From a virus, in IMG/VR virus record IMGVR_UViG_3300042430_002694, positions 124,001 to 188,000 of that record: a DNA stretch of 64,000 bases, one strand, 5' to 3'. Position 1 is the first letter of the stretch; every line of letters begins with the position of its first letter. Below, one piece after another: positions 41,087-48,930 of this stretch. The position numbers were made by a program, and so were the translations under genes. The notes beneath the pieces are model-generated. The model was not told where the DNA came from. It searched no databases and saw only the letters and a program-made list of their open reading frames with translations.

Positions 41087-41248
41087 ATGTACAGTTTAAA
41101 ATGTAATTACTACACCAAAGAATTTCGCTCAATCTCCGAATTACTGGACGACGTGCTCTCGAGCGGCATGGACCCAAACTATGAAATTACCTGCGACGGC
41201 CGCGGAACCGGCGAAACCGCATGGGACCTCATCGGCGACGAAGCCTAA
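41087..41248 (+). CDS. Small unknown protein
   Basis: 53 residues (MYSLKCNYYTKEFRSISELL, CDGRGTGETAWDLIGDEA). The upstream in-frame ATG at 40994 runs through the terminator-promoter and is rejected. Unknown. Confidence 0.6.
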   Translation: MYSLKCNYYTKEFRSISELLDDVLSSGMDPNYEITCDGRGTGETAWDLIGDEA

Positions 41249-41268
41249 AATTATTTTAAAAATAAATG

Positions 41269-41308
41269 AGCCGGGATTTTTTAGTCTCGGCTTTTTTAGT
41301 TATATTTG
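41269..41308 (+). promoter_or_regulatory. Combined terminator and middle promoter
   Basis: Same design as at 41022: GCCGGGA/TCTCGGC hairpin, T-run, then TATATTTG at 41301-41308. The next ATG is only 4 bases later, so that mRNA should be leaderless. Confidence 0.75.
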
Positions 41309-41312
41309 TATT

Positions 41313-41435
41313 ATGAAAAATCAAGAACAGAAACCAGCTTGCCAACACGTAAATACCTACGTTGCGGTTCGTCATGCTTCAGGAATGAAGCTCGTAAAAT
41401 GCAGAGACTGCGGTAAATCAGTATACTGCGGATAA
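41313..41435 (+). CDS. Small zinc-ribbon-like protein, leaderless
   Basis: 40 residues with CQHVN and CRDCGKSVYCG, a possible zinc knuckle. The ATG sits 4 bases after the promoter element TATATTTG. Unknown. Confidence 0.6.
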   Translation: MKNQEQKPACQHVNTYVAVRHASGMKLVKCRDCGKSVYCG

Positions 41436-41462
41436 TTATTAATCTTTTAAAATCTAGAAACT

Positions 41463-41699
41463 ATGGCGTCTAACATAACATTTACAGTTGAATACACGGA
41501 TTCACGATCTCAAACCGGTAGAATTTCCGCAAGTGTTGATATTCCAATGGAGCTTCATGAGAGCTTAAATCGAGACATGCAGTTCGGTGGTCAAACATTT
41601 TCCCGATGGATAGAGAATAATTTGATTCCTAACATTATATCCGTGATCGATCCCTCGAGACCGTGGAGAGTTGTCGATCCATCCATCCAACGAGTTTAA
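41463..41699 (+). CDS. Small unknown protein
   Basis: 78 residues (NITFTVEYTDSRSQTGRISA, GGQTFSRWIENNLIPNIISV). The beta-start/helix pattern could be a small DNA- or protein-binding fold. Co-transcribed with the zinc-ribbon gene 27 bases upstream. Confidence 0.6.
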   Translation: MASNITFTVEYTDSRSQTGRISASVDIPMELHESLNRDMQFGGQTFSRWIENNLIPNIISVIDPSRPWRVVDPSIQRV

Positions 41700-41714
41700 A
41701 AATAATTCACAAAA

Positions 41715-41748
41715 AGTTTTTTACTGTCAAGTATTCTGCTTATATTAG
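41715..41748 (+). promoter_or_regulatory. Middle-type promoter module
   Basis: GTTTTTTACTGTCAAGTATT, then TATATTAG at 41741-41748. It is followed by a 50-base repeat instead of a gene. Confidence 0.6.
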
Positions 41749-41751
41749 CTT

Positions 41752-41801
41752 TATAATTAAACGGTTCGCCTAACAAGCGCAGAGGGTATACTCCGACCTA
41801 C
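41752..41801 (+). repeat. 50-base repeat behind a promoter, copy 1 (possible small RNA)
   Basis: Identical except for one base to 45913-45962. Contains CGC/GCG and GGGT/ACC pairings. It begins about where the transcript from the adjacent promoter should begin, and no frame is present. Confidence 0.65.
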
Positions 41802-41850
41802 AATAAACTTTTTAGATTGTTAATAACTTTTCTGAAAATAATTAGCCAAA

Positions 41851-41884
41851 AATTTTTTATTGTCAAAAGTTCTTGTTATATTTA
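41851..41884 (+). promoter_or_regulatory. Middle-type promoter module
   Basis: ATTTTTTATTGTCAAAAGTT, then TATATTTA at 41877-41884; GTTAATAAC lies at 41819-41827. Confidence 0.7.
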
Positions 41885-41908
41885 CTTAATCAATTAATTA
41901 TTACCAAT

Positions 41909-42352
41909 ATGATAAATCCTAATCACTTCGCTATCGCTGCCCTTGCTGGAAAAGCACAGTTGACTATTACTAATCCAACTACAGGCCAATGGATAAAAAT
42001 CAAGATGAAACGCCGCAAGGACCGTACAACTGGCCAGCTAAGCAACTGTTACTTCATGAGTCTTGCTCTATTGGGCGACGGCGAAATCGGCTACCGCTAC
42101 GTTGGAGCCTTCTTCTCGGATACTCGTCGCTTCAAGCGAGCAGCGAATATTTCGGATAGAGAAATCCAAATCACGGACTGGTTGGTGAGAGTGCTATCGA
42201 ATCCAGCTAGCCTACGCAACACAGAAATCCAGCATGCTGGTGCCTGTTGCAAGTGCGGCCGCAAGTTAACCCACCCGGAAGTATCGAGTCTGGTTTTGGA
42301 TTGGACCGGAATGTTTTCAATCGACTTACGGACCTGGAACTTTTGGGTCTAA
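41909..42352 (+). CDS. Phage zinc-finger-type protein with apparently shifted C-terminus
   Basis: 147 residues from the ATG at 41909. The body (ALAGKAQLTITNPTTGQWI, then GYRYVGAFFSDTRRFKRA) and HAGACCKCGRKLTHPE match a widespread uncharacterised phage family that normally continues PESIExGIGPxC. Here the expected SIES and IGPECF residues lie in the other two frames right after CGRKLTHP (42270-42320). This suggests two small deletions, or sequence errors, and a truncated zinc site. Confidence 0.65.
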   Translation: MINPNHFAIAALAGKAQLTITNPTTGQWIKIKMKRRKDRTTGQLSNCYFMSLALLGDGEIGYRYVGAFFSDTRRFKRAANISDREIQITDWLVRVLSNPASLRNTEIQHAGACCKCGRKLTHPEVSSLVLDWTGMFSIDLRTWNFWV

Positions 42353-42394
42353 GAGTTCTATCCCAATTCGGATTCCTGCCTACCGCATAGTCGG

Positions 42395-42404
42395 ACTCCC
42401 TAGT
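42395..42404 (+). repeat. ACTCCCTAGT repeat, first of ten
   Basis: Exact ACTCCCTAGT at 42395, 42926, 43166, 43843, 46789, 47545, 48976, 50173, 50515 and 50573. All are on the plus strand, in coding and non-coding DNA. None was seen elsewhere in the window. Confidence 0.8.
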
Positions 42405-42420
42405 AAAATAAGTCATAATA

Positions 42421-42454
42421 AATTTTTTAGTGTCAATTATTCTTTTTATATTTG
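42421..42454 (+). promoter_or_regulatory. Middle-type promoter module
   Basis: ATTTTTTAGTGTCAATTATT, then TATATTTG at 42447-42454. Confidence 0.7.
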
Positions 42455-42485
42455 CTATATCAATTAACTCTTAAATCAAACCAAC

Positions 42486-42926
42486 ATGAAAAATCAAATC
42501 ATTAACTCAGAAAGAATCGGCCAAGTAGACTTTATAACAGGTCAAGCAGGCGAATACCGCGCAATCGTTAAAGTTCAGGCCGGATTCATGACGGTAGTAA
42601 ACGACCATGGAATCCAGTCTAAATGGTCTAGCGGCGCAAGCTGGAAGACAGCAATGGATGTTTTCCGCGGATTCAAGAAGGGAGCTTTACAAACCATCGA
42701 GTTCAGAGCGGAAGGCTTTAATACATGGTTAACTGTCTTCGCCCGCAAAGGTAACACGATAATCCTAATGGATACTGCAATGTTTCTTGAAATGGAGGTA
42801 GGCGATATCAATCAGGACTGGTCTAATAGTAATCTATACAGTCAAACTAATTACAGACTGTGTAACGCTAAGACTTGGGCAGACAAAGCGTTCGTCCGAA
42901 ACAGCCAAGAGGAAGTAGCTGCTTAA
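42486..42926 (+). CDS. Unknown protein
   Basis: 146 residues, beta-rich with many Trp/Phe (GFMTVVNDHGIQSKWSSGAS, FNTWLTVFARKGNTIILM). Own promoter module. Its stop codon overlaps an ACTCCCTAGT repeat. Unknown. Confidence 0.6.
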   Translation: MKNQIINSERIGQVDFITGQAGEYRAIVKVQAGFMTVVNDHGIQSKWSSGASWKTAMDVFRGFKKGALQTIEFRAEGFNTWLTVFARKGNTIILMDTAMFLEMEVGDINQDWSNSNLYSQTNYRLCNAKTWADKAFVRNSQEEVAA

Positions 42927-42962
42927 CTCCCTAGTAAAACTTTTTAAAAATAAGTCATAAAA

Positions 42963-42996
42963 TATTTTTTTATATCAATTATTCTTTTTATATTTG
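42963..42996 (+). promoter_or_regulatory. Middle-type promoter module
   Basis: TATTTTTTTATATCAATTAT, then TATATTTG at 42989-42996, in front of a sigma-factor gene. Confidence 0.65.
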
Positions 42997-43026
42997 TATC
43001 ATATTAATCAATTAAAAAATCAAACC

Positions 43027-43755
43027 ATGAAAAATACAAGATTCGAAACAAGTGCGGGACTACCCCAATACTTTAAAAGCCTGGACGGATTGGCTAGACC
43101 GTTAAGTAAATGCGAAGAAGGAGCGTTAGCTGACAGAATCCAGTTAGGAGATGACGAAGCGCTTAACTCCCTAGTCACCGCGAACCTTAAGTTCGTTGTA
43201 ACCTTAGCCAACAAGTTTATTGGTATGGGTCTGCCAATCGATGACCTCATCCAAGAAGGAAACGCTGGTCTAATCGAAGCCGCTCGCAAGTTTACGTCAG
43301 ACAAAGATGTTAAGTTTATTACTTACGCTCAGTTCTGGATTCGCAAGCGTCTTAACCTTGCTCTTTGCGACTTGGGAAGAACCGTTAGAATTCCAGTAAA
43401 TCAGGAATACGATCTTTACAAACGTAAAATGAAAGGCGAAGAAATCAATCTTACTAACGTTGCGATTGACAAACCAGTCGGGGACGAGGACAGTGCAACA
43501 ACAATCGGCGACTTGATTCTTAAGACCGATTTCGCTGATCCATTCGAGAACCAAGAGAGAGACATGATTCTTGCCCGATTACTTGGCAAATTAAAAGCAA
43601 GCGATCGCCAAATCGTAGAGTTATTTTATGGATTGGTTGGCGATGGATTATCAACAAAAGAAATTGCAGAGTTAATTGGTAAGACTCCATCAGAAGTAAA
43701 TCGTTCTCTTAAAGTTGCTAGAGCGCAAATGAGAAAGGAGGTAGTATCATGCTAA
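43027..43755 (+). CDS. RNA polymerase sigma factor (sigma-70, RpoD/RpoS-like)
   Basis: 242 residues from the ATG at 43027. Region 2: ANLKFVVTLANKFIGMGL, IDDLIQEGNAGLIEAARKF, FITYAQFWIRKRL, then GRTVRIPVNQEYDLY, which follows Bacteroidota RpoD closely. Region 4: RQIVELFYGLVGDG, STKEIAELIGKTPSEVNRSL. It is simpler than the 315-residue factor at 38774. It is expressed from the middle-type promoters and may feed back on them or switch on a later class. An ACTCCCTAGT repeat lies inside the gene. Confidence 0.93.
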   Translation: MKNTRFETSAGLPQYFKSLDGLARPLSKCEEGALADRIQLGDDEALNSLVTANLKFVVTLANKFIGMGLPIDDLIQEGNAGLIEAARKFTSDKDVKFITYAQFWIRKRLNLALCDLGRTVRIPVNQEYDLYKRKMKGEEINLTNVAIDKPVGDEDSATTIGDLILKTDFADPFENQERDMILARLLGKLKASDRQIVELFYGLVGDGLSTKEIAELIGKTPSEVNRSLKVARAQMRKEVVSC

Positions 43756-43964
43756 CAATGGAACACGCAAGTACCATGGCCGAGATGGCGGTAGATATAC
43801 TCTTTGCAGAAGGAGATCTATTTAAAGGTAAGGTAGATAAGGACTCCCTAGTAAAAGAGATCCAGGCAGCAACCTTAAAGAAGCTGGTTATAGAAGATTC
43901 AGACTTCTTAACCGAAGAAGAGTTCCAAGCCTGTCTGGAAAATGCCAAGAAAAACAGTAACTAA
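43749..43964 (+). CDS. Small protein coupled to the sigma factor
   Basis: 71 residues, helical and acidic (VDILFAEGDLFKGKVDKDSL, LTEEEFQACLENAKKNSN). Overlaps the sigma-factor end by 7 bases, so it could be an accessory or anti-sigma partner; that is inferred from position only. Confidence 0.6.
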   Translation: MLTMEHASTMAEMAVDILFAEGDLFKGKVDKDSLVKEIQAATLKKLVIEDSDFLTEEEFQACLENAKKNSN

Positions 43965-43982
43965 TATTTAAAATCTAAAACC

Positions 43983-44243
43983 ATGTATAAATTAGGAAAC
44001 AAATGGTCGCACAACTTCGACTACGACGGAATGCTAAAGGCTGGCTCGGAAGTAACAGTGGATACTTCTCTAGAAGACTTGGAAAAATTGCACGATTCTT
44101 TTGAAGATGTCAATTACCATACGGAATCCGAACCGCTTTGGAACGCAATCATTGCCAAGCGAAACGGATTCGACGGACCGTACTTTACACAGAGTATTAA
44201 CGAGTTCTCGAGTCTATGCAAAGAGTGTTTAACTGAACAATAA
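43983..44243 (+). CDS. Small unknown protein
   Basis: 86 residues, acidic, beginning YKLGNKWSHNFDYDGMLKAG. Last gene of the sigma operon before a terminator. Unknown. Confidence 0.6.
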   Translation: MYKLGNKWSHNFDYDGMLKAGSEVTVDTSLEDLEKLHDSFEDVNYHTESEPLWNAIIAKRNGFDGPYFTQSINEFSSLCKECLTEQ

Positions 44244-44260
44244 TAATCCATCTTTTAACT

Positions 44261-44296
44261 AAAGGGGTCAAGGCGAGAATCTTTGACCCCTTTTTT
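44261..44296 (+). terminator. Rho-independent terminator
   Basis: Stem GGGGTCAA/TTGACCCC and six T, running into a TATAAT promoter (TAGTATAATAG). Confidence 0.85.
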
Positions 44297-44332
44297 AGTA
44301 TAATAGATATAGCCAAAATAAATAAAAAGGTT

Positions 44333-44602
44333 ATGTCAGACTTAAATAATTATACAAAGATTCTATTGGACCTCATCCATCTAAGACAGACGGATTACTC
44401 GGCCTTTATGAATCGCTTGTACGAAGCCTTGACTGGAGAATTTAAAGATGTAATACATGATAAGAGTCCAGTTGAAGATAAGACTCAAGCAATATGGACT
44501 ATGATAAAACATTTTGAGAAGAACGAAGAGTTCGAGAAATGCGCTGACTTGAAGAAGTTAGCTGACGAATTAGATCCAACCTATAAACCCGTAAACCACT
44601 AA
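44333..44602 (+). CDS. Small helical protein
   Basis: 89 residues (LNNYTKILLDLIHLRQTDY, HFEKNEEFEKCADLKKLADE). It shares short stretches with the proteins at 40068 and 24903, so a small paralogous group is likely. Unknown. Confidence 0.6.
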   Translation: MSDLNNYTKILLDLIHLRQTDYSAFMNRLYEALTGEFKDVIHDKSPVEDKTQAIWTMIKHFEKNEEFEKCADLKKLADELDPTYKPVNH

Positions 44603-44605
44603 CCT

Positions 44606-44680
44606 ATGCCAATGTGTATCCTAGCAGGAATCCTAGTTATAGTAGCTATCCTGTACAATTTCAAGAAAGAAGAATATTAA
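44606..44680 (+). CDS. Very small membrane peptide
   Basis: 24 residues (CILAGILVIVAILYNFKKEE), one helix, 3 bases after the previous stop. Plausible but short. Confidence 0.4.
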   Translation: MPMCILAGILVIVAILYNFKKEEY

Positions 44681-44713
44681 TAATTGATTATTGGTTTGAT
44701 CAGTTGATAAAGA

Positions 44714-44738
44714 AAGGGTTCTCGAAAGGAGCCCTTTT
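44714..44738 (+). terminator. Rho-independent terminator
   Basis: Stem AAGGGTTCT/AGGAGCCCTT (with G-T pairs) around CGAA, then TTTT. Confidence 0.7.
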
Positions 44739-44781
44739 CTGGTTTCTTAGTATAAGATATAAAAGATAATACTTATTACAA

Positions 44782-45090
44782 ATGGCAGTTGCATTAATTA
44801 AACTTACAATGGGTACCCGAATTCTAGAGTTTACCCCAGCCCAGGTTCAGGTAATTGAATATAATTCTGGAGAAAACAATATCCGTATTGCTCTTGTCGG
44901 CGGATACACAATAGACTTCGTAACGCCCAGCCCGGCCGACGCGTTGGCCAAGCTGACCTTGCTCGAGACAGCTATGAACAGTGGAACCGGTATTGCGTCT
45001 ATCAACGATCTCAACACGGCGGCTACGACAACAACTACGACCGCTGCTCCTCCTACTACGACCTCTTCTCCTGGCGGACCGTCCGCTTAA
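44782..45090 (+). CDS. Small protein with Thr/Pro/Ser-rich tail
   Basis: 102 residues. A compact beta-rich domain (ILEFTPAQVQVIEYNSGENN, IRIALVGGYTIDFV) is followed from about residue 80 by TTTTTTAAPPTTTSSPGG, a mucin-like tail seen in phage surface and decoration proteins. Promoter TATAAGATA lies about 25 bases upstream. A virion decoration role is an inference. Confidence 0.6.
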   Translation: MAVALIKLTMGTRILEFTPAQVQVIEYNSGENNIRIALVGGYTIDFVTPSPADALAKLTLLETAMNSGTGIASINDLNTAATTTTTTAAPPTTTSSPGGPSA

Positions 45091-45132
45091 CTTCAAATTG
45101 TTAATAACTTTAGTTGAAAATAATTGTGAAAA

Positions 45133-45166
45133 AGTTTTTTAGTCTCAAAGATTCTTTTTATATTTA
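45133..45166 (+). promoter_or_regulatory. Middle-type promoter module
   Basis: GTTTTTTAGTCTCAAAGATT, then TATATTTA at 45159-45166; GTTAATAAC at 45101-45109. Closest to the consensus of the series. Confidence 0.75.
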
Positions 45167-45195
45167 CTCTATATTAATCAATTAAAAAACAAACC

Positions 45196-45585
45196 ATGGA
45201 AAAATTAGTTTTAGTTAGATTCGGACAAGCACCAAGTCCAGTAGTATCAAGAGCATTAGCACCACACATCGTTGGTCAAGCAGTTGCCGTTCCTGTCCCA
45301 GGCGCGATCCTTTCAGTATTCAATACAGATTCTAATTTGGATCGGGTATGCGATGACATCAAGGAGACCGGAGCGTTCTTCATCTTAGCTCGATTCAACG
45401 ATATCAATATCGAGTTACCGGAAGAACTTATACAAGTAATCCACAAAGCAATGGGGACCTCAACTCCAACTCCTCACGAGACCGAAAGAGTCTATACAAT
45501 GGACGAGTTGTTAGACCTCATCTCGAAAAACGGAATTGATTCTTTAACCCAAGATCAACGTCAACAATTAGAGAACCTCGGATAG
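45196..45585 (+). CDS. Unknown protein
   Basis: 129 residues. The first 60 are hydrophobic and Pro/Val-rich (VGQAVAVPVPGAILSVFNTD); the end (YTMDELLDLISKNGIDSLTQ DQRQQLENLG) resembles the C-terminal helical motif common in small Bacteroidota phage proteins. Unknown. Confidence 0.6.
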   Translation: MEKLVLVRFGQAPSPVVSRALAPHIVGQAVAVPVPGAILSVFNTDSNLDRVCDDIKETGAFFILARFNDINIELPEELIQVIHKAMGTSTPTPHETERVYTMDELLDLISKNGIDSLTQDQRQQLENLG

Positions 45586-45627
45586 GGGTTCTTTTCTCGG
45601 TTAAATATAATCAAATAATTAATTCTT

Positions 45628-45840
45628 ATGAAAGAGATTCTAAGGTTATACATCGAAACAAAAGGTCAAGAGACCTGCGTTAAAGACCCAAAGGAAATGA
45701 TAAAGATTCTTTCCAAATCCAAAGCAGACATAGACCTAGACTTCGAGTACGGCGGTCGTGTAAAGATGGGTTCAAGTCGAGAGTTCATAGGCCAAACAGT
45801 AAAGGTCGGAGACCACGAACTTGAAATACCAGCCCACTAA
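45628..45840 (+). CDS. Small unknown protein
   Basis: 70 residues (KEILRLYIETKGQETCVKDP, GGRVKMGSSREFIGQTVKVG). Followed at once by GTTAATAAC and a terminator-promoter. Unknown. Confidence 0.6.
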   Translation: MKEILRLYIETKGQETCVKDPKEMIKILSKSKADIDLDFEYGGRVKMGSSREFIGQTVKVGDHELEIPAH

Positions 45841-45868
45841 TTGTTAATAACTTTCCCGAAAATAATTA

Positions 45869-45909
45869 ACCCCGGATTTTTTAGATTCGGGGTTTTTTTT
45901 GTATATTTA
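45869..45909 (+). promoter_or_regulatory. Combined terminator and middle promoter
   Basis: CCCCGGA/TTCGGGG hairpin with loop TTTTTTAGA, eight T, then TATATTTA at 45902-45909. Third example of the fused design. It is followed by the second copy of the 50-base repeat. Confidence 0.75.
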
Positions 45910-45912
45910 CTC

Positions 45913-45962
45913 TATAATTAAACGGTTCGCCTAACAAGCGCAGAGGGTAGACTCCGACCTAC
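45913..45962 (+). repeat. 50-base repeat behind a promoter, copy 2 (possible small RNA)
   Basis: 49 of 50 bases match 41752-41801. The following GTGGTACCC can pair with GGGTA inside the repeat. No frame. Confidence 0.65.
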
Positions 45963-46026
45963 GTGGTACCCAGAAGTTATGAACACTCAATTGTTAATAA
46001 CTTTTTTTAAAAATAATTCACAAATA

Positions 46027-46059
46027 ATTTTTTAGTGTCAAAGTTTCTGCTTATATTTG
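46027..46059 (+). promoter_or_regulatory. Middle-type promoter module
   Basis: ATTTTTTAGTGTCAAAGTTT, then TATATTTG at 46052-46059; GTTAATAAC at 45992-46000. Confidence 0.72.
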
Positions 46060-46090
46060 TACTATATTAATCAATTAAAAACAAACCAAT

Positions 46091-46348
46091 ATGCAGACAT
46101 CATTTCAGCCAATCACACCGGAAGTTTTAAAACAAAGACTCCACGTAGCAATCACGAAGTTCTTCTTCGTAAAGAAAGATGGATCCCTAAGAGAAGTAAT
46201 GGGAACCACTAATTTGAACCACATCCCCGCGGATAAACACCCACAGGGCGTACGAGAAACGCCACCATCTGTAATCGTGTTCTGGGATCTCTTAGCGGGA
46301 GATTGGAGAAGCGCTAAAGTAGAAACTCAATTCTTTATTAACCACTAA
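46091..46348 (+). CDS. DUF2693-like SH3-barrel protein
   Basis: 85 residues. ITKFFFVKKDGSLREVMGTT and VIVFWDLLAGDWRSAKVE follow the DUF2693 pattern (a small SH3-like fold frequent in Bacteroidota phages). Function not established. Confidence 0.72.
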   Translation: MQTSFQPITPEVLKQRLHVAITKFFFVKKDGSLREVMGTTNLNHIPADKHPQGVRETPPSVIVFWDLLAGDWRSAKVETQFFINH

Positions 46349-46361
46349 AACCAAAAGGATC

Positions 46362-46529
46362 ATGGCAACACAAGAAGCAATAGACGAAGCAAAGGAATTA
46401 TTCGGCGAGGACGTCGTATTCCAAGTAATGGAGGTAGTCGCAATGTCTGACGCAGACGGAGCCTACACAATGTTCGAAGATCAAGGAATGTTTGAATTCG
46501 CTGAGGCTGTAGAGTTCCTCTATTTTTAG
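46362..46529 (+). CDS. Small acidic protein
   Basis: 55 residues (TQEAIDEAKELFGEDVVFQV, FEFAEAVEFLYF). Starts 13 bases after the DUF2693-like gene. Unknown. Confidence 0.5.
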   Translation: MATQEAIDEAKELFGEDVVFQVMEVVAMSDADGAYTMFEDQGMFEFAEAVEFLYF

Positions 46530-46595
46530 AGAAAACTGTAGCCCAAATAGATAAAACTGTAGTACATTAGTATAAACAATCAAACCAAAATAATT

Positions 46596-47729
46596 ATGCA
46601 AGAACTTAAAATCGGAAAAAAAGAGTTAACTGTTAGAAACTTCTTCGAGCGCCACCACAACGGCCGAGTTCCTAACCTAACCGTACAGCAACTGTACACG
46701 CAGTTCATGACGCAAGAAGCTGACTGCACAGGAATATCATACGGATTATTTAACGGCGTAATTAAGAAACTACGCTTCGAGACGGGAGACTCCCTAGTCC
46801 CCGGTCCAGGCCAAAGCACTGTCGCACGTCCAACCGCCGAAGCCCAAGCAGACGCAGACGTTGAGATCAGCGACGAGCCAGAGATCTTCGAGATTGGAGC
46901 AATGGATTTTCCAGACTTCAAGAAGTTCTTAACTGGATCTGTGTTCGACAAGTTAATGTCTGACCATGACGAAGAAGGAGGAGTATTCGCTGGTACTGCC
47001 AATATTGTTATCGGAGAGTCGGGAGTTGGTAAGTCAACTATTACATTAGACCTCTTAGCTAAGATTAAACAGAAGCAACCGGATGCGAAGGTCCTCTACA
47101 TCTCAAGTGAAATGACACGTAACGATCTTTACTTCTATTACAGAAAGATGCCGATCATCGAGACAATCCCAACCCTCTTGATTATGGATTATCTAATGGG
47201 TCGTTTCGACAAGACCTTGGAGAAGGCAATCAACGGAGACTACGACGTAATCCTAATCGACTCGCACCAAGACATTATTGTAAAGCTGAAAGATGTTCTA
47301 GGCTGGAAGAGTACCAAAGCCGAGACATGGTTAACTAACCTCATCATCGAAGCTGCGGACAAGAAAGGAAAAGCAATCTTTGCAATCCAACACATGACTA
47401 AAGGCGGACAGTACGTAGGCTCGACCTACCTCAAACACGCAACCACAAGCATGATGGAAATCCGCAAGGACGAAGCCGGCCGCCGCTACGCTGAATTTAC
47501 AAAGAACCGCCGTGGAGGTAGCCTAGTCGGCAAGCGATTGTACTACTCCCTAGTAGACGGAGAGGTTAAATGGGACGAGAACGCATGGAGACAGGAGAAT
47601 GTTGTAGCAGATCTTGCGGAACAAGAGTCTGACCGCCGTCAACGATTGGAAGGAGAGTTCAACAATCTTTTCCTAAGCGTAAAACGCCCAGCAACTGACG
47701 AGACCCCGACCGCAACTGAAGTAGAATAG
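46596..47729 (+). CDS. RecA/RadA-superfamily ATPase
   Basis: 377 residues. An N-terminal helical region and acidic linker (to about 120) precede Walker A GESGVGKST (140-148), SSEMTRNDLYFYYRK (the RadA/KaiC/DnaB-type Glu motif), Walker B VILIDS, and AIQHMTKGGQYVGSTYLKHA, which resembles the RadA KxG region. The likely role is recombination, branch migration or helicase loading in phage replication. Two ACTCCCTAGT repeats lie in the gene. RadA-like versus DnaB-like cannot be settled by eye. Confidence 0.82.
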   Translation: MQELKIGKKELTVRNFFERHHNGRVPNLTVQQLYTQFMTQEADCTGISYGLFNGVIKKLRFETGDSLVPGPGQSTVARPTAEAQADADVEISDEPEIFEIGAMDFPDFKKFLTGSVFDKLMSDHDEEGGVFAGTANIVIGESGVGKSTITLDLLAKIKQKQPDAKVLYISSEMTRNDLYFYYRKMPIIETIPTLLIMDYLMGRFDKTLEKAINGDYDVILIDSHQDIIVKLKDVLGWKSTKAETWLTNLIIEAADKKGKAIFAIQHMTKGGQYVGSTYLKHATTSMMEIRKDEAGRRYAEFTKNRRGGSLVGKRLYYSLVDGEVKWDENAWRQENVVADLAEQESDRRQRLEGEFNNLFLSVKRPATDETPTATEVE

Positions 47730-47784
47730 TCGGAAACTGTTGAAGAAAATTTAGTATATTAATCTTATAAAAAACAAATAGAAA

Positions 47785-48903
47785 ATGATAAGTCAATCGC
47801 AATTCGATCAAGCCAAAGCGGACCTAGCAGGAAACAATCCACTAGTGAAACGCGTAAAATTATCTGATATTGTCCTTAACGACAATTCAATCAAACACAA
47901 CTCTATCGAGATAGAGGGTTCACGTGTCCCTGTGTCCAACAAGTTCTTTAATAGACTAGGTCAAATGGTTAACCTTAACGCCGGCCTAATCAATAAGATG
48001 AACAAGAACGAGGACAAGGATATTGAGACCAAGTTGTTGCAGACTATAAAGTCTTATTCAGAAACCAGAGACGGAGCAAAAGAGTTCCTTCTTATCGGAG
48101 ACGCTGGAAGCCATCAGGTAACCAATATTGTCCGAGCTGATAAGTACAATAGATTGTCTAATGAGACTCTATTCGCGACAGCCGAGACCATGATGAATGA
48201 AATCCCGGACATGCATATCGAGTCAATCGACAACAACGGGCCAGGCGGAGTAAGTATAAACCTTATCCACGGCAGCCAAGTTGGCTACGAGAGAATCGGT
48301 AAGGACGAGGTCTTCAGATTCGGAGTATCCTTGGTAAATACCGGAACCGCAAGTCGAGTGGACGATTTCTTCTACCGTCTGTCATGCGCAAACGGTGCAG
48401 TCGCTAGAAACCTAAACACTGCGTTCGAGTTTGGAAACGGCGACGATGCTTTCCGCAAGTTGCTAGACCAAATGAATGGTTGGGCCAAGACCGGGTTCGT
48501 ACCTAAAACTTTCCAAGACAGATTGGAGCGAGCAATGGTAACCAAAGCAAGCTACGCCGAAGTTGAGCGAGCTCTACACTCGGTAACTGGAGCTATCGAT
48601 AATAAAAATTTCGATATGCACGCTAAATTAGTACGTGGAGCTGAGGAACAATTCTTTCCAGAGTACGATGCGGCAACCAAACGAATCTTCCGTGCAGGCT
48701 TTAACTCTATGCAGTTGACCGATGCTCAAAAGAAGTTCATCAAGACTGATGCAACTATCTGGGACGTTGTTAACGAGTTGACATGGATTGGAAGTCACGA
48801 TACAATCTTCGACCTGAAGAACAATAAAAACTTCAAGGTAGCGGGTGGAAGCCTCTTCACTAAAACATGGGACCTTGAGCACGCAGGATTAGCTCAAATC
48901 TAA
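47785..48903 (+). CDS. DUF932-like phage/plasmid protein
   Basis: 372 residues. VNTGTASRVDDFFYRLSCAN and GAVARNLNTAFEF parallel the conserved centre of DUF932 proteins, which are common on phages and plasmids and have no settled function. It follows the ATPase with its own TATATTAA promoter and ends at a strong terminator. Confidence 0.7.
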   Translation: MISQSQFDQAKADLAGNNPLVKRVKLSDIVLNDNSIKHNSIEIEGSRVPVSNKFFNRLGQMVNLNAGLINKMNKNEDKDIETKLLQTIKSYSETRDGAKEFLLIGDAGSHQVTNIVRADKYNRLSNETLFATAETMMNEIPDMHIESIDNNGPGGVSINLIHGSQVGYERIGKDEVFRFGVSLVNTGTASRVDDFFYRLSCANGAVARNLNTAFEFGNGDDAFRKLLDQMNGWAKTGFVPKTFQDRLERAMVTKASYAEVERALHSVTGAIDNKNFDMHAKLVRGAEEQFFPEYDAATKRIFRAGFNSMQLTDAQKKFIKTDATIWDVVNELTWIGSHDTIFDLKNNKNFKVAGGSLFTKTWDLEHAGLAQI

Positions 48904-48930
48904 ACACTAAATACAACTATGACTACCCTA

